Below, piece by piece: positions 1-8,332 of a stretch of DNA of 64,000 bases. The position numbers were made by a program, and so were the translations under genes. The stretch's first letter is position 1; each line of letters begins with the position of its first letter. Source of the stretch: Mucilaginibacter psychrotolerans (GTDB lineage Bacteria; Bacteroidota; Bacteroidia; Sphingobacteriales; Sphingobacteriaceae). The notes under the pieces were generated by a model. The model ran no database searches, was not told where the DNA came from, and was given only the letters and a program-made list of their open reading frames with translations. The stretch is from the NCBI RefSeq assembly GCF_004519315.1, contig NZ_SOZE01000003.1, forward strand, positions 341,451 to 405,450, in the 5' to 3' direction.

Positions 1-1022
1 GTTGGCGGCAGGCCATACATCACTGCCTGATAAGGTATCTCTGCCGAGTTCCAGCCAGCCAATAACGGTACTTTTGCTTGTTGCCCTTCCGCAAAAACAT
101 CAGCAGGTATTTTGGTAAGGAAATACCCATCTACCACCGGCGATGATGTTGGCGGCATACCTTGTTTTGAAGCTATCTCTAATAGCTCTGATGCGGGCAT
201 GGCACGCAGTGCCGCCAAAGTAGTGGCCCCTGCCTTATCGGCGAATTTAATGCCGTTGGCTTCGGCATCTGTTAAGGGGATAGCGGGCAGGGTTGGTTTT
301 ATCATCGCCCCGCTTTCACCAATAGCGCCGGCGATCAGGTTTTTTGATAAGGGAGAGGCCATTTGTGCCGAAACAGCAATAGAGCCTGCCGATTCACCTG
401 CAATAGTAACCCGTTTAGGGTCGCCACCGAAAGCAGCTATATTGGCCTGCACCCAGCGCAGGGCCGCATTCTGGTCCATCAACGCATAATTACCTGATGA
501 TTGGTGCGGCGATTCTTTGCTCAGTTCGGGATGTGCCAAAAAACCAAACACGCCCAGCCGGTAGTTTACCGTAAGCGATATGATGCCCCTTTTGGCCATG
601 CTCTCGCCATCGTATCGGGCTTCAGAACCATCACCGGCTACAAAGCCGCCACCATAAAAGTAAACCAACACCGGCATTTTTTCCCTGGTTTTTTTTGCAG
701 GCACCCATACGTTAAGATACAGGCAATCCTCGCTCATGCCCGGCGAACGGAACCCCATATCGCCGAACACTTTTTTTTGCATAGGGTTGTAGCCGAAGGT
801 ATCGCACTTGCGAATGCCTGTCCAACCAGCTACCGGCTGCGGGTCTTTCCAGCGCAGATCGCCAATGGGTGGTTGCGCAAAGGGGATGCCTTTGAAGCTT
901 ATCACGCCCGATTTTTCGTGCACGCCCTCCAATTGGCCATTACTTATTTTCACCAACGTTTGCGCCATCACAGCCCCGGCAAAAGCAAATGGCATCACTA
1001 ACAACAAAGCGATTTTTTTCAT
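1..1022 (-). CDS. carboxylesterase type B (partial, C-terminus outside window)
   Basis: Secreted alpha/beta-hydrolase of the type-B carboxylesterase family, hydrolysing ester bonds in small or sugar-linked substrates. Translating the minus strand from the ATG at 1022 gives a signal peptide (MKKIALLLVMPFAFA) and then the family pattern: a GIPFAQPP segment, SEDCLYLNVW, the oxyanion-hole YGGGF and the nucleophile elbow GESAG (serine in RVTIAGESAG). The frame stays open to the first base, so about 340 residues of a protein that usually has about 500 are visible and the catalytic His lies outside. It is divergent from an NrtR-like regulator, with a palindrome between them, so it may be a target of that regulator (inference). 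The substrate cannot be told. Confidence 0.9.
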   Translation of the reverse strand, partial: MKKIALLLVMPFAFAGAVMAQTLVKISNGQLEGVHEKSGVISFKGIPFAQPPIGDLRWKDPQPVAGWTGIRKCDTFGYNPMQKKVFGDMGFRSPGMSEDCLYLNVWVPAKKTREKMPVLVYFYGGGFVAGDGSEARYDGESMAKRGIISLTVNYRLGVFGFLAHPELSKESPHQSSGNYALMDQNAALRWVQANIAAFGGDPKRVTIAGESAGSIAVSAQMASPLSKNLIAGAIGESGAMIKPTLPAIPLTDAEANGIKFADKAGATTLAALRAMPASELLEIASKQGMPPTSSPVVDGYFLTKIPADVFAEGQQAKVPLLAGWNSAEIPYQAVMYGLPP

Positions 1023-1081
1023 CTGATATTTGAATTATAATTGGTTTTTATTGAACAATAAAAAACCTCCAGTAGTGGTTT

Positions 1082-1112
1082 TTATTATTGTATCATTATG
1101 TTACAATAATAA
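1082..1112. promoter_or_regulatory. candidate operator: palindrome in divergent promoter region
   Basis: A perfect inverted repeat with 11-base arms, TTATTATTGTA and TACAATAATAA, separated by 9 bases, lies between the divergent carboxylesterase and the NrtR-like regulator. NrtR-family proteins bind palindromes in the promoters they control, often including their own; that this is the operator is inference from position and symmetry. A looser inverted repeat (AACAATAA against TTATTATTGT) overlaps on its left. Confidence 0.5.
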
Positions 1113-1160
1113 TCCGTAACATTGGCATTTTCAAATTTATTTGAGGCAGCAGGTAAAATA

Positions 1161-1889
1161 ATGAGCAACACCAACAACCCTACAGAAAGCAGTTCGGAGG
1201 GCTTCGGGTTTATCCCTCATCTGGCGATTGATGCCGTGATATTCGGTTTCCATAATAACCAATTGAAAGTATTACTGATGCAATACAGCAAAACCTGCCT
1301 GCATGCCCTGCCAGGCGGTTTTGTTCTCCTTACCGAAAACCTTAACGATGCCGCTAAACGTGTAGCTACCGAACGCACAGGCCTAAGCAACATCTACCTG
1401 GAACAATTCTACGTGTTTGGCGATGTGGCCCGGCACGATCCTACCCCCTTTATTTCTTTTATGGAAGCCGATGGCAGTGCACATAACCCCGGGCACTGGC
1501 TGCTGCAACGCTTTATAAGCGTTGGCTACTTCGGCCTGGTAGACTTTACGCTGGTGACCCCTACGCCTGATAAAATTTTCGATAGCTGCGATTGGTATCA
1601 CCTGGATGCTTTACCACCATTGATACAAGACCATACCGCTATAGTGCATAAAGCGCTGCAGGCATTGAGAGCTATGCTGGATGATAAACTAATTGGCTTT
1701 AACCTGTTGCCCCGCGATTTTACCATGAGCGAACTGCAAAGCCTGTATGAAACCATATTGGATAAAAAGCTGCTGCGCCCGGCTTTCCAGCGCAAAATGC
1801 TCGGCTTGAGTATATTGGAGCGTGTAGCGAAGAAATTTAGCGGCGGCGCGCATAAAGCACCTTATTTATATCGTTTTGTTTCTAAATAA
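1161..1889 (+). CDS. NrtR-like transcriptional regulator (degenerate Nudix domain plus winged helix)
   Basis: A 242-residue protein with an N-terminal Nudix-like domain (about residues 15-140) and a C-terminal winged-helix domain (about 150-235; LLPRDFTMSELQSLYE, then QRKMLGLSILER). This is the NrtR arrangement, in which the Nudix domain senses a nucleotide-like or sugar-related metabolite and the winged helix binds DNA. The Nudix box is broken: in the RExxEE core the sequence reads RVATER, so two of the catalytic glutamates are replaced and hydrolysis is unlikely. In Bacteroidetes such proteins often regulate sugar use. The ATG at 1161 is preferred; a TTG at 1122 would add 13 residues before the domain. 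It is divergent from the esterase. Confidence 0.85.
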   Translation: MSNTNNPTESSSEGFGFIPHLAIDAVIFGFHNNQLKVLLMQYSKTCLHALPGGFVLLTENLNDAAKRVATERTGLSNIYLEQFYVFGDVARHDPTPFISFMEADGSAHNPGHWLLQRFISVGYFGLVDFTLVTPTPDKIFDSCDWYHLDALPPLIQDHTAIVHKALQALRAMLDDKLIGFNLLPRDFTMSELQSLYETILDKKLLRPAFQRKMLGLSILERVAKKFSGGAHKAPYLYRFVSK

Positions 1890-1908
1890 GTTGCTACTTT
1901 TATAACCG

Positions 1909-2187
1909 ATGAAACCTACGGTTATTATAGAATATTGCCCAAAATGCAACTGGCTGCTGCGAGCGGCATATATGGCCCAGGAATTACTCACTACCTTTAG
2001 CGACGACCTTTGGGGCGTTACCCTGCAACCTAGCGAAGTTAGCGGCCGTTATACCATATATGTGAATGCAGAAGTGCTGTTTGACAGGAAAACCATAGGG
2101 CGTTTCCCGGAGATAAAGGAGTTGAAACAGTTACTGCGCGATGCAGTTAATCCCGGTAGAAACCTGGGGCACTCAGATAAATCCTAA
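1909..2187 (+). CDS. SelT/SelW/SelH (Rdx) family thioredoxin-like protein
   Basis: A 92-residue protein matching the small Rdx/SelW family: a short beta strand (VIIEYCPKCNWLLRA) with a CxxC at residues 10-13, followed by a helix and the LQPSEVSGRYTIYV strand region. In selenoprotein relatives one cysteine is selenocysteine; here both are ordinary Cys codons. The family is thought to act in thiol redox reactions, but bacterial members are poorly characterised. It starts 19 bases after the Nudix regulator and probably shares its transcript. The length is normal for the family. Confidence 0.8.
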   Translation: MKPTVIIEYCPKCNWLLRAAYMAQELLTTFSDDLWGVTLQPSEVSGRYTIYVNAEVLFDRKTIGRFPEIKELKQLLRDAVNPGRNLGHSDKS

Positions 2188-2233
2188 TTTTATAGTAATT
2201 CTTTACCTGTTAGCTTAACAAAATTTGTTTACG

Positions 2234-2241
2234 TAACTTTG
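2234..2241 (+). promoter_or_regulatory. candidate Bacteroidetes -7 promoter box for the Rrf2 gene
   Basis: TAACTTTG matches the Bacteroidetes -7 consensus TAnnTTTG exactly and lies 16 bases before the Rrf2 start codon. No clear TTTG-type -33 element is visible at the usual spacing, so the call rests on the -7 box alone. Confidence 0.4.
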
Positions 2242-2257
2242 TCGCTTAATTTTTCAA

Positions 2258-2692
2258 ATGCTATCCAAAAAAACGAAATACGCTATAAAAGCTTTGGTTG
2301 CCATGGGCAAAAACATGGACAAACCACCGATGCAGATATCGAAAATTGCAGAAATAGAAAAAATTCCGAAGAAATTTTTGGAACAGATACTTTTAGACCT
2401 TCGCAACGCAGGTTTTTTGTACAGTAAAAAGGGTGCTGGGGGTGGTTACAGCTTAAATAAAGACCCAAAAGAGATTTTTTTGGTGAGTATTATGCGAATT
2501 ACAGATGGCCCCATAGCTATGGTTCCATGCGCCAGCATCAATTTCTACCACCGTTGCGATGAGTGCCACCAGGAGCATACCTGCGGCATACGTGATGTAT
2601 TTATTGAGGTGCGCGATGCCTCGCTAAAGATACTTTCGGAAACCAGCATAGCCGATATTATTGCGAGAGAAACAACATTGATCAATTTATAA
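2258..2692 (+). CDS. Rrf2 family transcriptional regulator
   Basis: A 144-residue Rrf2-type regulator. The N-terminal winged helix is typical (MLSKKTKYAIKAL, then KIAEIEKIPKKFLEQIL and the GAGGGYSL wing). The C-terminal half has four cysteines in the pattern C-x8-C-x2-C-x5-C (about residues 88-106), resembling the cysteine cluster with which IscR/NsrR-like members hold an iron-sulfur cluster. It may therefore sense iron-sulfur status, nitric oxide or redox state (family knowledge; the ligand is not provable here). The ATG at 2258 lies just after a TAnnTTTG box. The downstream methyltransferase is 89 bases away. Confidence 0.9.
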   Translation: MLSKKTKYAIKALVAMGKNMDKPPMQISKIAEIEKIPKKFLEQILLDLRNAGFLYSKKGAGGGYSLNKDPKEIFLVSIMRITDGPIAMVPCASINFYHRCDECHQEHTCGIRDVFIEVRDASLKILSETSIADIIARETTLINL

Positions 2693-2781
2693 AAGCTAAA
2701 ATATACCTGCTAAAACCTTACTGAAAAAACTATCTCTGATCTCCGCCTAAACCTATTCAGTCTATTTTACGTTAAGTAAGT

Positions 2782-3495
2782 ATGCTTAAGTTTAAATGTG
2801 TTTTTTCATTACTTTGTGTTTCTATTATTACACTAACTTTATCGGGCCAACATAAAGATTCAATCTATACCTTCAAGAAGGCAAGCACCGGCGGTACCGG
2901 TAAATTTTATCTTGGGCGGCAAACAGCCCAGGTAATGAGTTTCGACGGCGCGGCATGGCTGGAACGCAGCACCCGCCAAAAGGAAGAAAATGCCGACCTC
3001 GCTATTTCTAAATTACCTATCACAGCAAATAGTGTTATTGCGGATATTGGTGCAGGCACGGGCTACTATACCTTCCGCATATCGACCAAAGTACCTCAGG
3101 GCAAAGTTTACGCAGTGGAAATACAGGACGATGCCGTTAATTACCTTAAATACCGCAGCCAAAAGCTTAAACCAAATAACGTGATTGTAATTAAAGGAGG
3201 CGACCACTCTCCCAACCTGCCTGTCAACGCTATCGATCTGGCTATAATGGTTGACGTATACCACGAATTACTTTACCCGCACGAAATGCTGCAAGCCATC
3301 CGGGAAGCGCTCAAACCAAAAGGCCGACTGTTACTATTAGAGTACCGTGCCGAAGACCCGGAGGTGCCGATAAAAGAGTTGCATAAAATGAGTATTAAAC
3401 AAGTGAACAAGGAAATGACGGCCAACGGATTTCACTTGGTAGAAGACGGGGAGTTTATGCCGATACAACATTTTTTAGTCTACCAAAAAGATTAA
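2782..3495 (+). CDS. secreted class I SAM-dependent methyltransferase
   Basis: A 237-residue protein with an N-terminal signal peptide (hydrophobic residues about 4-21, ending near SGQ) followed by a Rossmann-type methyltransferase domain. Motif I reads VIADIGAGTGYYT (about residues 85-97), the acidic strand-2 end is VYAVEIQDD, and motif IV-like DLAIMVDVYHEL and post-I LKPKGRLLLLEYR segments follow. A signal peptide on a SAM enzyme is odd but common in Bacteroidetes annotations; no substrate can be proposed. It converges on the TPR sensor gene with only 3 bases between stop codons. Confidence 0.85.
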   Translation: MLKFKCVFSLLCVSIITLTLSGQHKDSIYTFKKASTGGTGKFYLGRQTAQVMSFDGAAWLERSTRQKEENADLAISKLPITANSVIADIGAGTGYYTFRISTKVPQGKVYAVEIQDDAVNYLKYRSQKLKPNNVIVIKGGDHSPNLPVNAIDLAIMVDVYHELLYPHEMLQAIREALKPKGRLLLLEYRAEDPEVPIKELHKMSIKQVNKEMTANGFHLVEDGEFMPIQHFLVYQKD

Positions 3496-3498
3496 TAG

Positions 3499-5007
3499 TT
3501 ATTCATTAATTTTTTCGGATATGTTTTTGATGGCTTCATCAAGGCGTTTAGCGGAGCTCAGTAAGTATTCTTCGCACTGCTTGTACTCTTCTTTATTATT
3601 ATCACTGTGCTGGATGATATCCATTATGCCCAATATATTAGTGAGGTGCTTGCGCACCTCGTGCGAGTTAATGAATGCCAATTCGGCTTTTTTGGTTGCG
3701 AACAATAACTGTTCGTAGTGCCTTTTTTGTTTTACGTTGCGGTAAATAAGCGCAATGGCTACGATAATGAGCGCAGCAACCACTACCATAAATATCAGCC
3801 AAAGGCGCTCCTTTTCGTAAACTGCTGTACGCTGCGTGTAGGAGTTCTCGGCCTCGTCTATTCTTATCTGCGACGATATATCCCCCACTTTCGCCAGCCT
3901 CAGGTTATTCTCCTGCGATTCTTTAAGCGCCAGCATAAAGTTATGCGCTGCCAGCTTTTCGTCGCCTTGTTGCTCGGCTATATGCGCAAGCAATTCATAC
4001 AAGTGGTATTTTATTTCGGGATGGTTATTGGCCGATGCTACAATCAGCTGCTCATCAGCCTTCTTTTTAGCCGAATCGAGTTGCCCGTTCATAAAAAAGG
4101 CATCAGCCAGGCGCTGATCTTCAGTTTCGTTATAAATGTATTTGGGATTCTTTACCAAGGCCTGTATTTGCTTTATGGCTAAGGGGTAGTCGTGTTTTAG
4201 CAGGGTAATATAATATGCAGTACGTTGGCGGTAGTTAAAAATCTTATAATTCTTATTACGTGGGTCGTTCAGTTTGTCATGATAAGCTTTCAGCGAATCG
4301 AGGTTATTCATCCTGAAATAATTCTCCGACTTATTATAATATAATACGCTCGAGAGCAAAGTCATGTTCTTTTCATCGTTGGCAATAAGTGCCAGCGCTT
4401 TATCCAGATAGTTTAAAGATTGCGTGTAGAAGCCCGATTTATAATAAAGATCAGATATATTAATATTTAGTGATGCCTGCGGGCGGTTATCTTTCAGTTT
4501 ATCTTTCAGTTTCAATACTTCTTTTTTGGCTAAACGGTAGCTATAGATGGCCGCTATGAAGTTCCCCTGATCGGTTTGGATGAACCCGAGATAAGTATAA
4601 AATTGAAATAACAGGTGCGCATCGTTAAGCTTCTCAGCTAGCTGGATAGCCCTATTCATATTGAGCTCGGCATCCTTAAGGTTATGTTGCTTGTAAAGCG
4701 CAAAGCTGGTCATGAACGTTGCAAAAGCATCCCTATCAATCATTGCATACTTACTAAATGCCTGGTTAATAGTATCTTTTACGGCATTTAGCTTACTTAT
4801 TTCAGATGCTTGTATATAGTTCTTTATAAAAAGCACCAGCCTTTTCTGGCGAAGGAAATCGTCCTTTTGCTGAAGAATATTGGCAAGTGTATCCTGGTTT
4901 ATCTTGGGCTGATGAAAGGGCACAATAGTCGCAGCAGGCACATTTGCCTTTAACACAAAAGTAATTAGGAGGGGGAGTGTAAAAGCGATAACGAGCTTTC
5001 GGAGCAT
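3499..5007 (-). CDS. TPR-containing membrane sensor with HisKA-like hairpin, no ATPase domain
   Basis: A 502-residue protein: signal peptide (about 1-22), a long periplasmic region of tetratricopeptide-like helices (about 60-390; e.g. LLFQFYTYLGFIQTDQGN and the SLNYLDKALAL repeat), one membrane helix (about 405-427, LWLIFMVVVAALIIVAIALIY), then about 75 cytoplasmic residues. The last segment resembles the dimerisation/phosphoacceptor hairpin of Bacteroidetes histidine kinases: INSHEVRKHLTNILG corresponds to the SHxLRxPLxNILG box and keeps the His. The protein stops before any HATPase domain. It may be a partner rather than a self-sufficient kinase (inference). No frameshift is needed; the reading frame ends cleanly. 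Confidence 0.75.
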   Translation of the reverse strand: MLRKLVIAFTLPLLITFVLKANVPAATIVPFHQPKINQDTLANILQQKDDFLRQKRLVLFIKNYIQASEISKLNAVKDTINQAFSKYAMIDRDAFATFMTSFALYKQHNLKDAELNMNRAIQLAEKLNDAHLLFQFYTYLGFIQTDQGNFIAAIYSYRLAKKEVLKLKDKLKDNRPQASLNINISDLYYKSGFYTQSLNYLDKALALIANDEKNMTLLSSVLYYNKSENYFRMNNLDSLKAYHDKLNDPRNKNYKIFNYRQRTAYYITLLKHDYPLAIKQIQALVKNPKYIYNETEDQRLADAFFMNGQLDSAKKKADEQLIVASANNHPEIKYHLYELLAHIAEQQGDEKLAAHNFMLALKESQENNLRLAKVGDISSQIRIDEAENSYTQRTAVYEKERLWLIFMVVVAALIIVAIALIYRNVKQKRHYEQLLFATKKAELAFINSHEVRKHLTNILGIMDIIQHSDNNKEEYKQCEEYLLSSAKRLDEAIKNISEKINE

Positions 5008-5211
5008 GCAGTATATTTTCTATAAATTTACGCTTGCCTTTGATAAAAACAAATTAATTGAAAATATAGATTTTCCTTTTTTTTTGCCTTTTTTTTAAAA
5101 CCTTTAAAAAAAAACCACGTATTAATACTTGGTTAAATATAAATGTGTATATTTACAGACGTTTTTACCAACTGATTAACAAATAAACCAGAAAACATAA
5201 TTAATACGATA

Positions 5212-5421
5212 ATGAAAAAATTACTACCTCTGATGTTGCTTATTGTTTCTGTAAGCATCTACTCTTGCCAAAAAGAACATAGCGTTAAGCCAGCTTCTAT
5301 GGGTTCTATCTCTGCTAAACTGAAAAAAGATACTACGCCGCCGTCGTTCAAAGTATCAAGAGATACTACGCCGCCGTCAAAATCAACTGCAGCAAGAGAT
5401 ACTACTCCTCCAACGAAATAA
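5212..5421 (+). CDS. small repeat lipoprotein (DTTPP repeats)
   Basis: A 69-residue lipoprotein. The signal peptide ends in a lipobox SIYSC (Cys19) followed by QKEHS, which fits the Lys/acidic export signature of surface lipoproteins in this phylum. The mature part is short, basic and proline-rich with three DTTPP units (KKDTTPPS, SRDTTPPS, ARDTTPPT). It resembles in design, not sequence, the DSPK lipoproteins at 15-16 kb. It stands alone between a long AT-rich upstream region and a strong terminator. No function is known. Confidence 0.65.
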   Translation: MKKLLPLMLLIVSVSIYSCQKEHSVKPASMGSISAKLKKDTTPPSFKVSRDTTPPSKSTAARDTTPPTK

Positions 5422-5450
5422 TACCTTCTTTTAGAGGTTTTTAACTATAC

Positions 5451-5480
5451 AAGCCTGTGCATTTATGCATGGGCTTTTTT
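5451..5480 (+). terminator. Rho-independent terminator
   Basis: Stem AAGCCTGTGCAT paired with ATGCATGGGCTT (one G-T type imperfection), a two-base loop and a run of T follow the small DTTPP lipoprotein. The roughly 240 bases after it show no recognised feature until a doubtful small gene. Confidence 0.8.
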
Positions 5481-5721
5481 GTTGATAGAAATTCTGAAAC
5501 AATATAGATCATTAAGCATGGGTAAAGTCTCTATCATGACAATGAACTAAGCCCCCCTTTTGCATAGAAAGAGAAACCTTCCCATATGATCCTCCTGATA
5601 TTGTTTAGCCTTTAAACACGCCAATAACACCGTACAATTTTAACATAAAGCCACTTATTTTGATAATGTTTAAAGGTGTCAGACGCTGAAAAATATCTGG
5701 AGCATTAAAAATAATTAGTCA

Positions 5722-5931
5722 ATGCCGACCATTTTACCCTCTAATATATTTGTCTTTAAGTTAATAGGAAAATCCCGAAAGTTGCTTGAAAAGCAACCAG
5801 ATCGTAGAACATTCGCTGATTTTTGGCTTAGTTTATTTGGGCAAAAGAAAGCTGAAGCCGGTGAGGTTTACGGGGCAAGTCAGCTCAAAAAACCTGCAGC
5901 GCCGTTCGCAAAAAAGTCCGAAATGACCTGA
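5722..5931 (+). CDS. hypothetical small protein (doubtful)
   Basis: An ATG-started reading frame of 69 codons ending three bases before the convergent pseudouridine synthase gene. The product would be basic, with an amphipathic middle (FADFWLSLFGQKK) and an Ala/Lys-rich tail. I recognise no family. It occupies otherwise empty DNA rather than shadowing another gene, which is the main argument for it. Confidence 0.3.
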   Translation: MPTILPSNIFVFKLIGKSRKLLEKQPDRRTFADFWLSLFGQKKAEAGEVYGASQLKKPAAPFAKKSEMT

Positions 5932-5933
5932 TC

Positions 5934-6653
5934 TTAACTATCAAACTTATCTAATAGCTTCAGCAGCGTCTCAAAATCTTTGGGGTATGGTGCATGAATA
6001 GTTACATCATCTCCGTTAACCAGCTTAAACGTTACCTCATAGGCGTGCAAGGCAAAGCGTTTCATTATCGGCAGCTCTTCCTGGTCTTTGCCCAACTGGT
6101 ATTTGCGTTTTAGCTTTGACAGGAAAACGGGCAGCCCCTTATACATGTCGTCGCCGGCAATAGCGGCGCGCTGAGAAGCCAAATGGATGCGGATCTGGTG
6201 CATACGGCCGGTTACCGGTCGGCACTCTACCAAAGTATAATGCTTATAGTATTTTAACGATTGAAACCATGTTTCGGCGCGTTTACCCTCCTGGCGGCTG
6301 ATGGTTACATTGCCTTTACCTACGTTGAGGATGGGCAGATCGATAAACAACTCCTCGAAAACATGTGTGCCATCAATTACGGCGTGGTACACTTTCTTAA
6401 CTTTACGCCGTTCAAACTGCATACTCACTGCGCGGTATGCTTCCGGGTTTTTAGCAATAATAAGTGCACCCGAAGTCTCTTTATCAAGCCGGTGGCATAC
6501 CTGCGCATCATCGCTGTACTGTTTGGCCAAACGCAGCATATTAATCTCGCCGCCTTCGCGTTCATCAAGCGAACTGATAAACGGGGGCTTGTTTACTACA
6601 ATGATGTCATCATCTTCAAAAAGTATCAGGTCGGCAAATTTCGGGAACTTCAT
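5934..6653 (-). CDS. RluA family RNA pseudouridine synthase
   Basis: A 239-residue pseudouridine synthase that isomerises uridine in rRNA or tRNA. The catalytic motif HRLDKETSGALI (catalytic Asp about residue 57) is intact, as are the family segments RKVKKVYHAVIDG and GRMHQIRIHLASQ. There is no N-terminal S4 RNA-binding domain, so it is a short single-domain member like RluA or TruC; which uridine it modifies cannot be read from the sequence. The ATG at 6653 gives the usual start just before DLILFEDDDIIVVNKP. It is monocistronic as far as visible. Confidence 0.92.
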   Translation of the reverse strand: MKFPKFADLILFEDDDIIVVNKPPFISSLDEREGGEINMLRLAKQYSDDAQVCHRLDKETSGALIIAKNPEAYRAVSMQFERRKVKKVYHAVIDGTHVFEELFIDLPILNVGKGNVTISRQEGKRAETWFQSLKYYKHYTLVECRPVTGRMHQIRIHLASQRAAIAGDDMYKGLPVFLSKLKRKYQLGKDQEELPIMKRFALHAYEVTFKLVNGDDVTIHAPYPKDFETLLKLLDKFDS

Positions 6654-6834
6654 ATTTTATTATAGCCTGCAAAAATACGGTTTATTAAATTAATACGCCG
6701 CATTCCCTGCAACCGCGGAACACAAATCTTATTTACACGAGTTACTATCGCTGAGAAATCAAACATAAACCATCTACCTAAAATAAAATACATCATCCGC
6801 ACAGAAAAAACAAAAGCCGAAGAAAAAGGATTTT

Positions 6835-7020
6835 TTGAGAAAAATTAAAGACACCATCGGAGAGCTTTGGGAAGGTACCAAAGATACTGCGGAAGTTTTG
6901 AAGGATAAGTCGAAGATAAATTTTACAGCGATGGCGGCAAAAACTAATGTGGCCACTAAGGCCAAAGCAGCAACAAAGCGAGCTACCGTAGTCCGCAAAA
7001 AAGCTGTTGCCAAAGCCTAA
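6835..7020 (+). CDS. small lysine/alanine-rich basic protein (histone H1-like tail)
   Basis: An open frame of about 61 codons whose only usable start is a TTG. The first half is a charged helix (KIKDTIGELWEGTKDTAEVLKDK) and the second half is Ala/Lys/Thr-rich (KAKAATKRATVVRKKAV), as in histone H1-like or nucleoid-associated small proteins. The N-terminus is uncertain because no ATG is present in the 50 bases upstream. An open frame also exists on the opposite strand (6774-7013), but it is a hydrophobic mirror of this low-complexity sequence. Confidence 0.35.
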   Translation: MRKIKDTIGELWEGTKDTAEVLKDKSKINFTAMAAKTNVATKAKAATKRATVVRKKAVAKA

Positions 7021-7155
7021 GGCTTTAATAGATTTTGCTAATTAGTAACAGGCTGCCATCGGTTGATGGGGGCCTGTTTGTTTATCCGGCATCCGCCCGG
7101 CTGATGTATGGACCAATTTTTAGCAACGTAAATGAGCATTTCAAAAGAATTAGGT

Positions 7156-7163
7156 TAAATTTG
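7156..7163 (+). promoter_or_regulatory. candidate -7 promoter box for purK
   Basis: TAAATTTG matches TAnnTTTG and lies 9 bases before the purK ATG at 7173, so the leader would be very short. The -33 element is not obvious. Confidence 0.4.
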
Positions 7164-7172
7164 TGCCATAAA

Positions 7173-8312
7173 ATGAAAGCATTCTACGGCGATTTACGAT
7201 TAGGTATCTTGGGCGGTGGCCAGTTGGGCCGCATGCTGATACAACAGGCCATCAATTACAACGTCACCATTAAGGTGCTTGATCCCGACCGCGAAGCCCC
7301 CTGCCGCCGGCTTTGCAATGAATTTATCGTTGGTTCGCTGAGCGATTACGAAACTGTTTACAACTTCGGCAAAAAGGTAGACATGCTTACCATAGAAATT
7401 GAAAAGGTAAACGTAGATGCGCTGGAGCAGTTGGAGAAAGAGGGTGTTGTGGTTTATCCGCAATCGCGCATCATCCGTTTGATACAGGATAAGGGCCTGC
7501 AAAAGCAGTTCTTTAAAGAGAATGAAATCCCTACTGCCGAGTTCCAGATCATATCATCGGCGCAGCAGCTAAAAGAAAGTCAATTTCCATTCCCATACAT
7601 CCAAAAACTTCGCCGCGATGGTTACGATGGCAAGGGCGTTTACAAAGTATTAGACGAAAGTTACCTGGCAGGTGCTTTTACCGAACCGAGCCTGGTGGAA
7701 CGGATGATAGATTTTGAGAAAGAGATTGCCGTAATAGTAGCCCGTAATGAAAATGGTGAGGTAAAAACCTTCCCGCTGGTAGAAATGGAGTTTAATCCTC
7801 AAGCTAACCTGGTAGAATTTTTAATTTCACCCTCTACCCTGCCCTTCGAAGTGCAGCAGGAAGCAGAAAGCATCGCCAAAAAAATAGCCGAAACATTAAA
7901 TATAGTGGGCCTGCTGGCCGTAGAGATGTTTTTGGATAAAAACGGACAGATACTGGTGAACGAATTGGCACCGCGCCCGCATAACAGTGGTCACCAAAGC
8001 ATAGAGGGTAACGTGGTATCGCAGTTTGAGCAGCACCTTCGCGCTATATTTAACCAGCCCCTGGGCGAGACCGCATGCCTGAGCAACGCCATTATGGTAA
8101 ACGTGTTAGGTGAGGCTGGGTACGAAGGACCCGCCGTTTACCAGGGCATTGAAAAGATATTGAAGTGCGCTGGCGTGTATGTACACCTTTATGGCAAAGC
8201 CTTAACCAAACCTTTCCGCAAAATGGGGCATGTTACCATTATAGATAATGATAGGGAGAAAGCGATAGAAAAAGCAAGGTACGTGCAGGAAACGTTGAAA
8301 GTGATTGCATAG
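7173..8312 (+). CDS. purK: 5-(carboxyamino)imidazole ribonucleotide synthase PurK
   Basis: A 379-residue ATP-grasp enzyme that carboxylates aminoimidazole ribonucleotide with ATP and bicarbonate in purine synthesis. Visible features are the N-terminal GILGGGQLGRM dinucleotide-like loop, VVYPQSRIIRLIQDKGLQK, the ATP-grasp IQKLRRDGYDGKGVYK loop, and the C-terminal NELAPRPHNSGH signature that binds metal and ATP. The ATG at 7173 (MKAFYGDLRLG) is preferred; the frame is open further upstream but the added residues do not belong to the family. Its partner purE lies 1.5 kb downstream on the same strand, after two envelope genes. Confidence 0.96.
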   Translation: MKAFYGDLRLGILGGGQLGRMLIQQAINYNVTIKVLDPDREAPCRRLCNEFIVGSLSDYETVYNFGKKVDMLTIEIEKVNVDALEQLEKEGVVVYPQSRIIRLIQDKGLQKQFFKENEIPTAEFQIISSAQQLKESQFPFPYIQKLRRDGYDGKGVYKVLDESYLAGAFTEPSLVERMIDFEKEIAVIVARNENGEVKTFPLVEMEFNPQANLVEFLISPSTLPFEVQQEAESIAKKIAETLNIVGLLAVEMFLDKNGQILVNELAPRPHNSGHQSIEGNVVSQFEQHLRAIFNQPLGETACLSNAIMVNVLGEAGYEGPAVYQGIEKILKCAGVYVHLYGKALTKPFRKMGHVTIIDNDREKAIEKARYVQETLKVIA

Positions 8313-8332
8313 CCGCAAACAACCTAAACCTA

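Noticed and set aside
112..1026. Plus-strand open frames over the carboxylesterase
   Set aside because: They are shadows of the minus-strand esterase, which has a signal peptide, GESAG motif and ordered family segments; the plus-strand translations show no family pattern.
6774..7013. Minus-strand 79-residue frame opposite the Lys/Ala-rich protein
   Set aside because: Its hydrophobic low-complexity sequence is the mirror of Ala/Lys codons; its start falls inside the other frame's repeat-like tail and nothing supports it.
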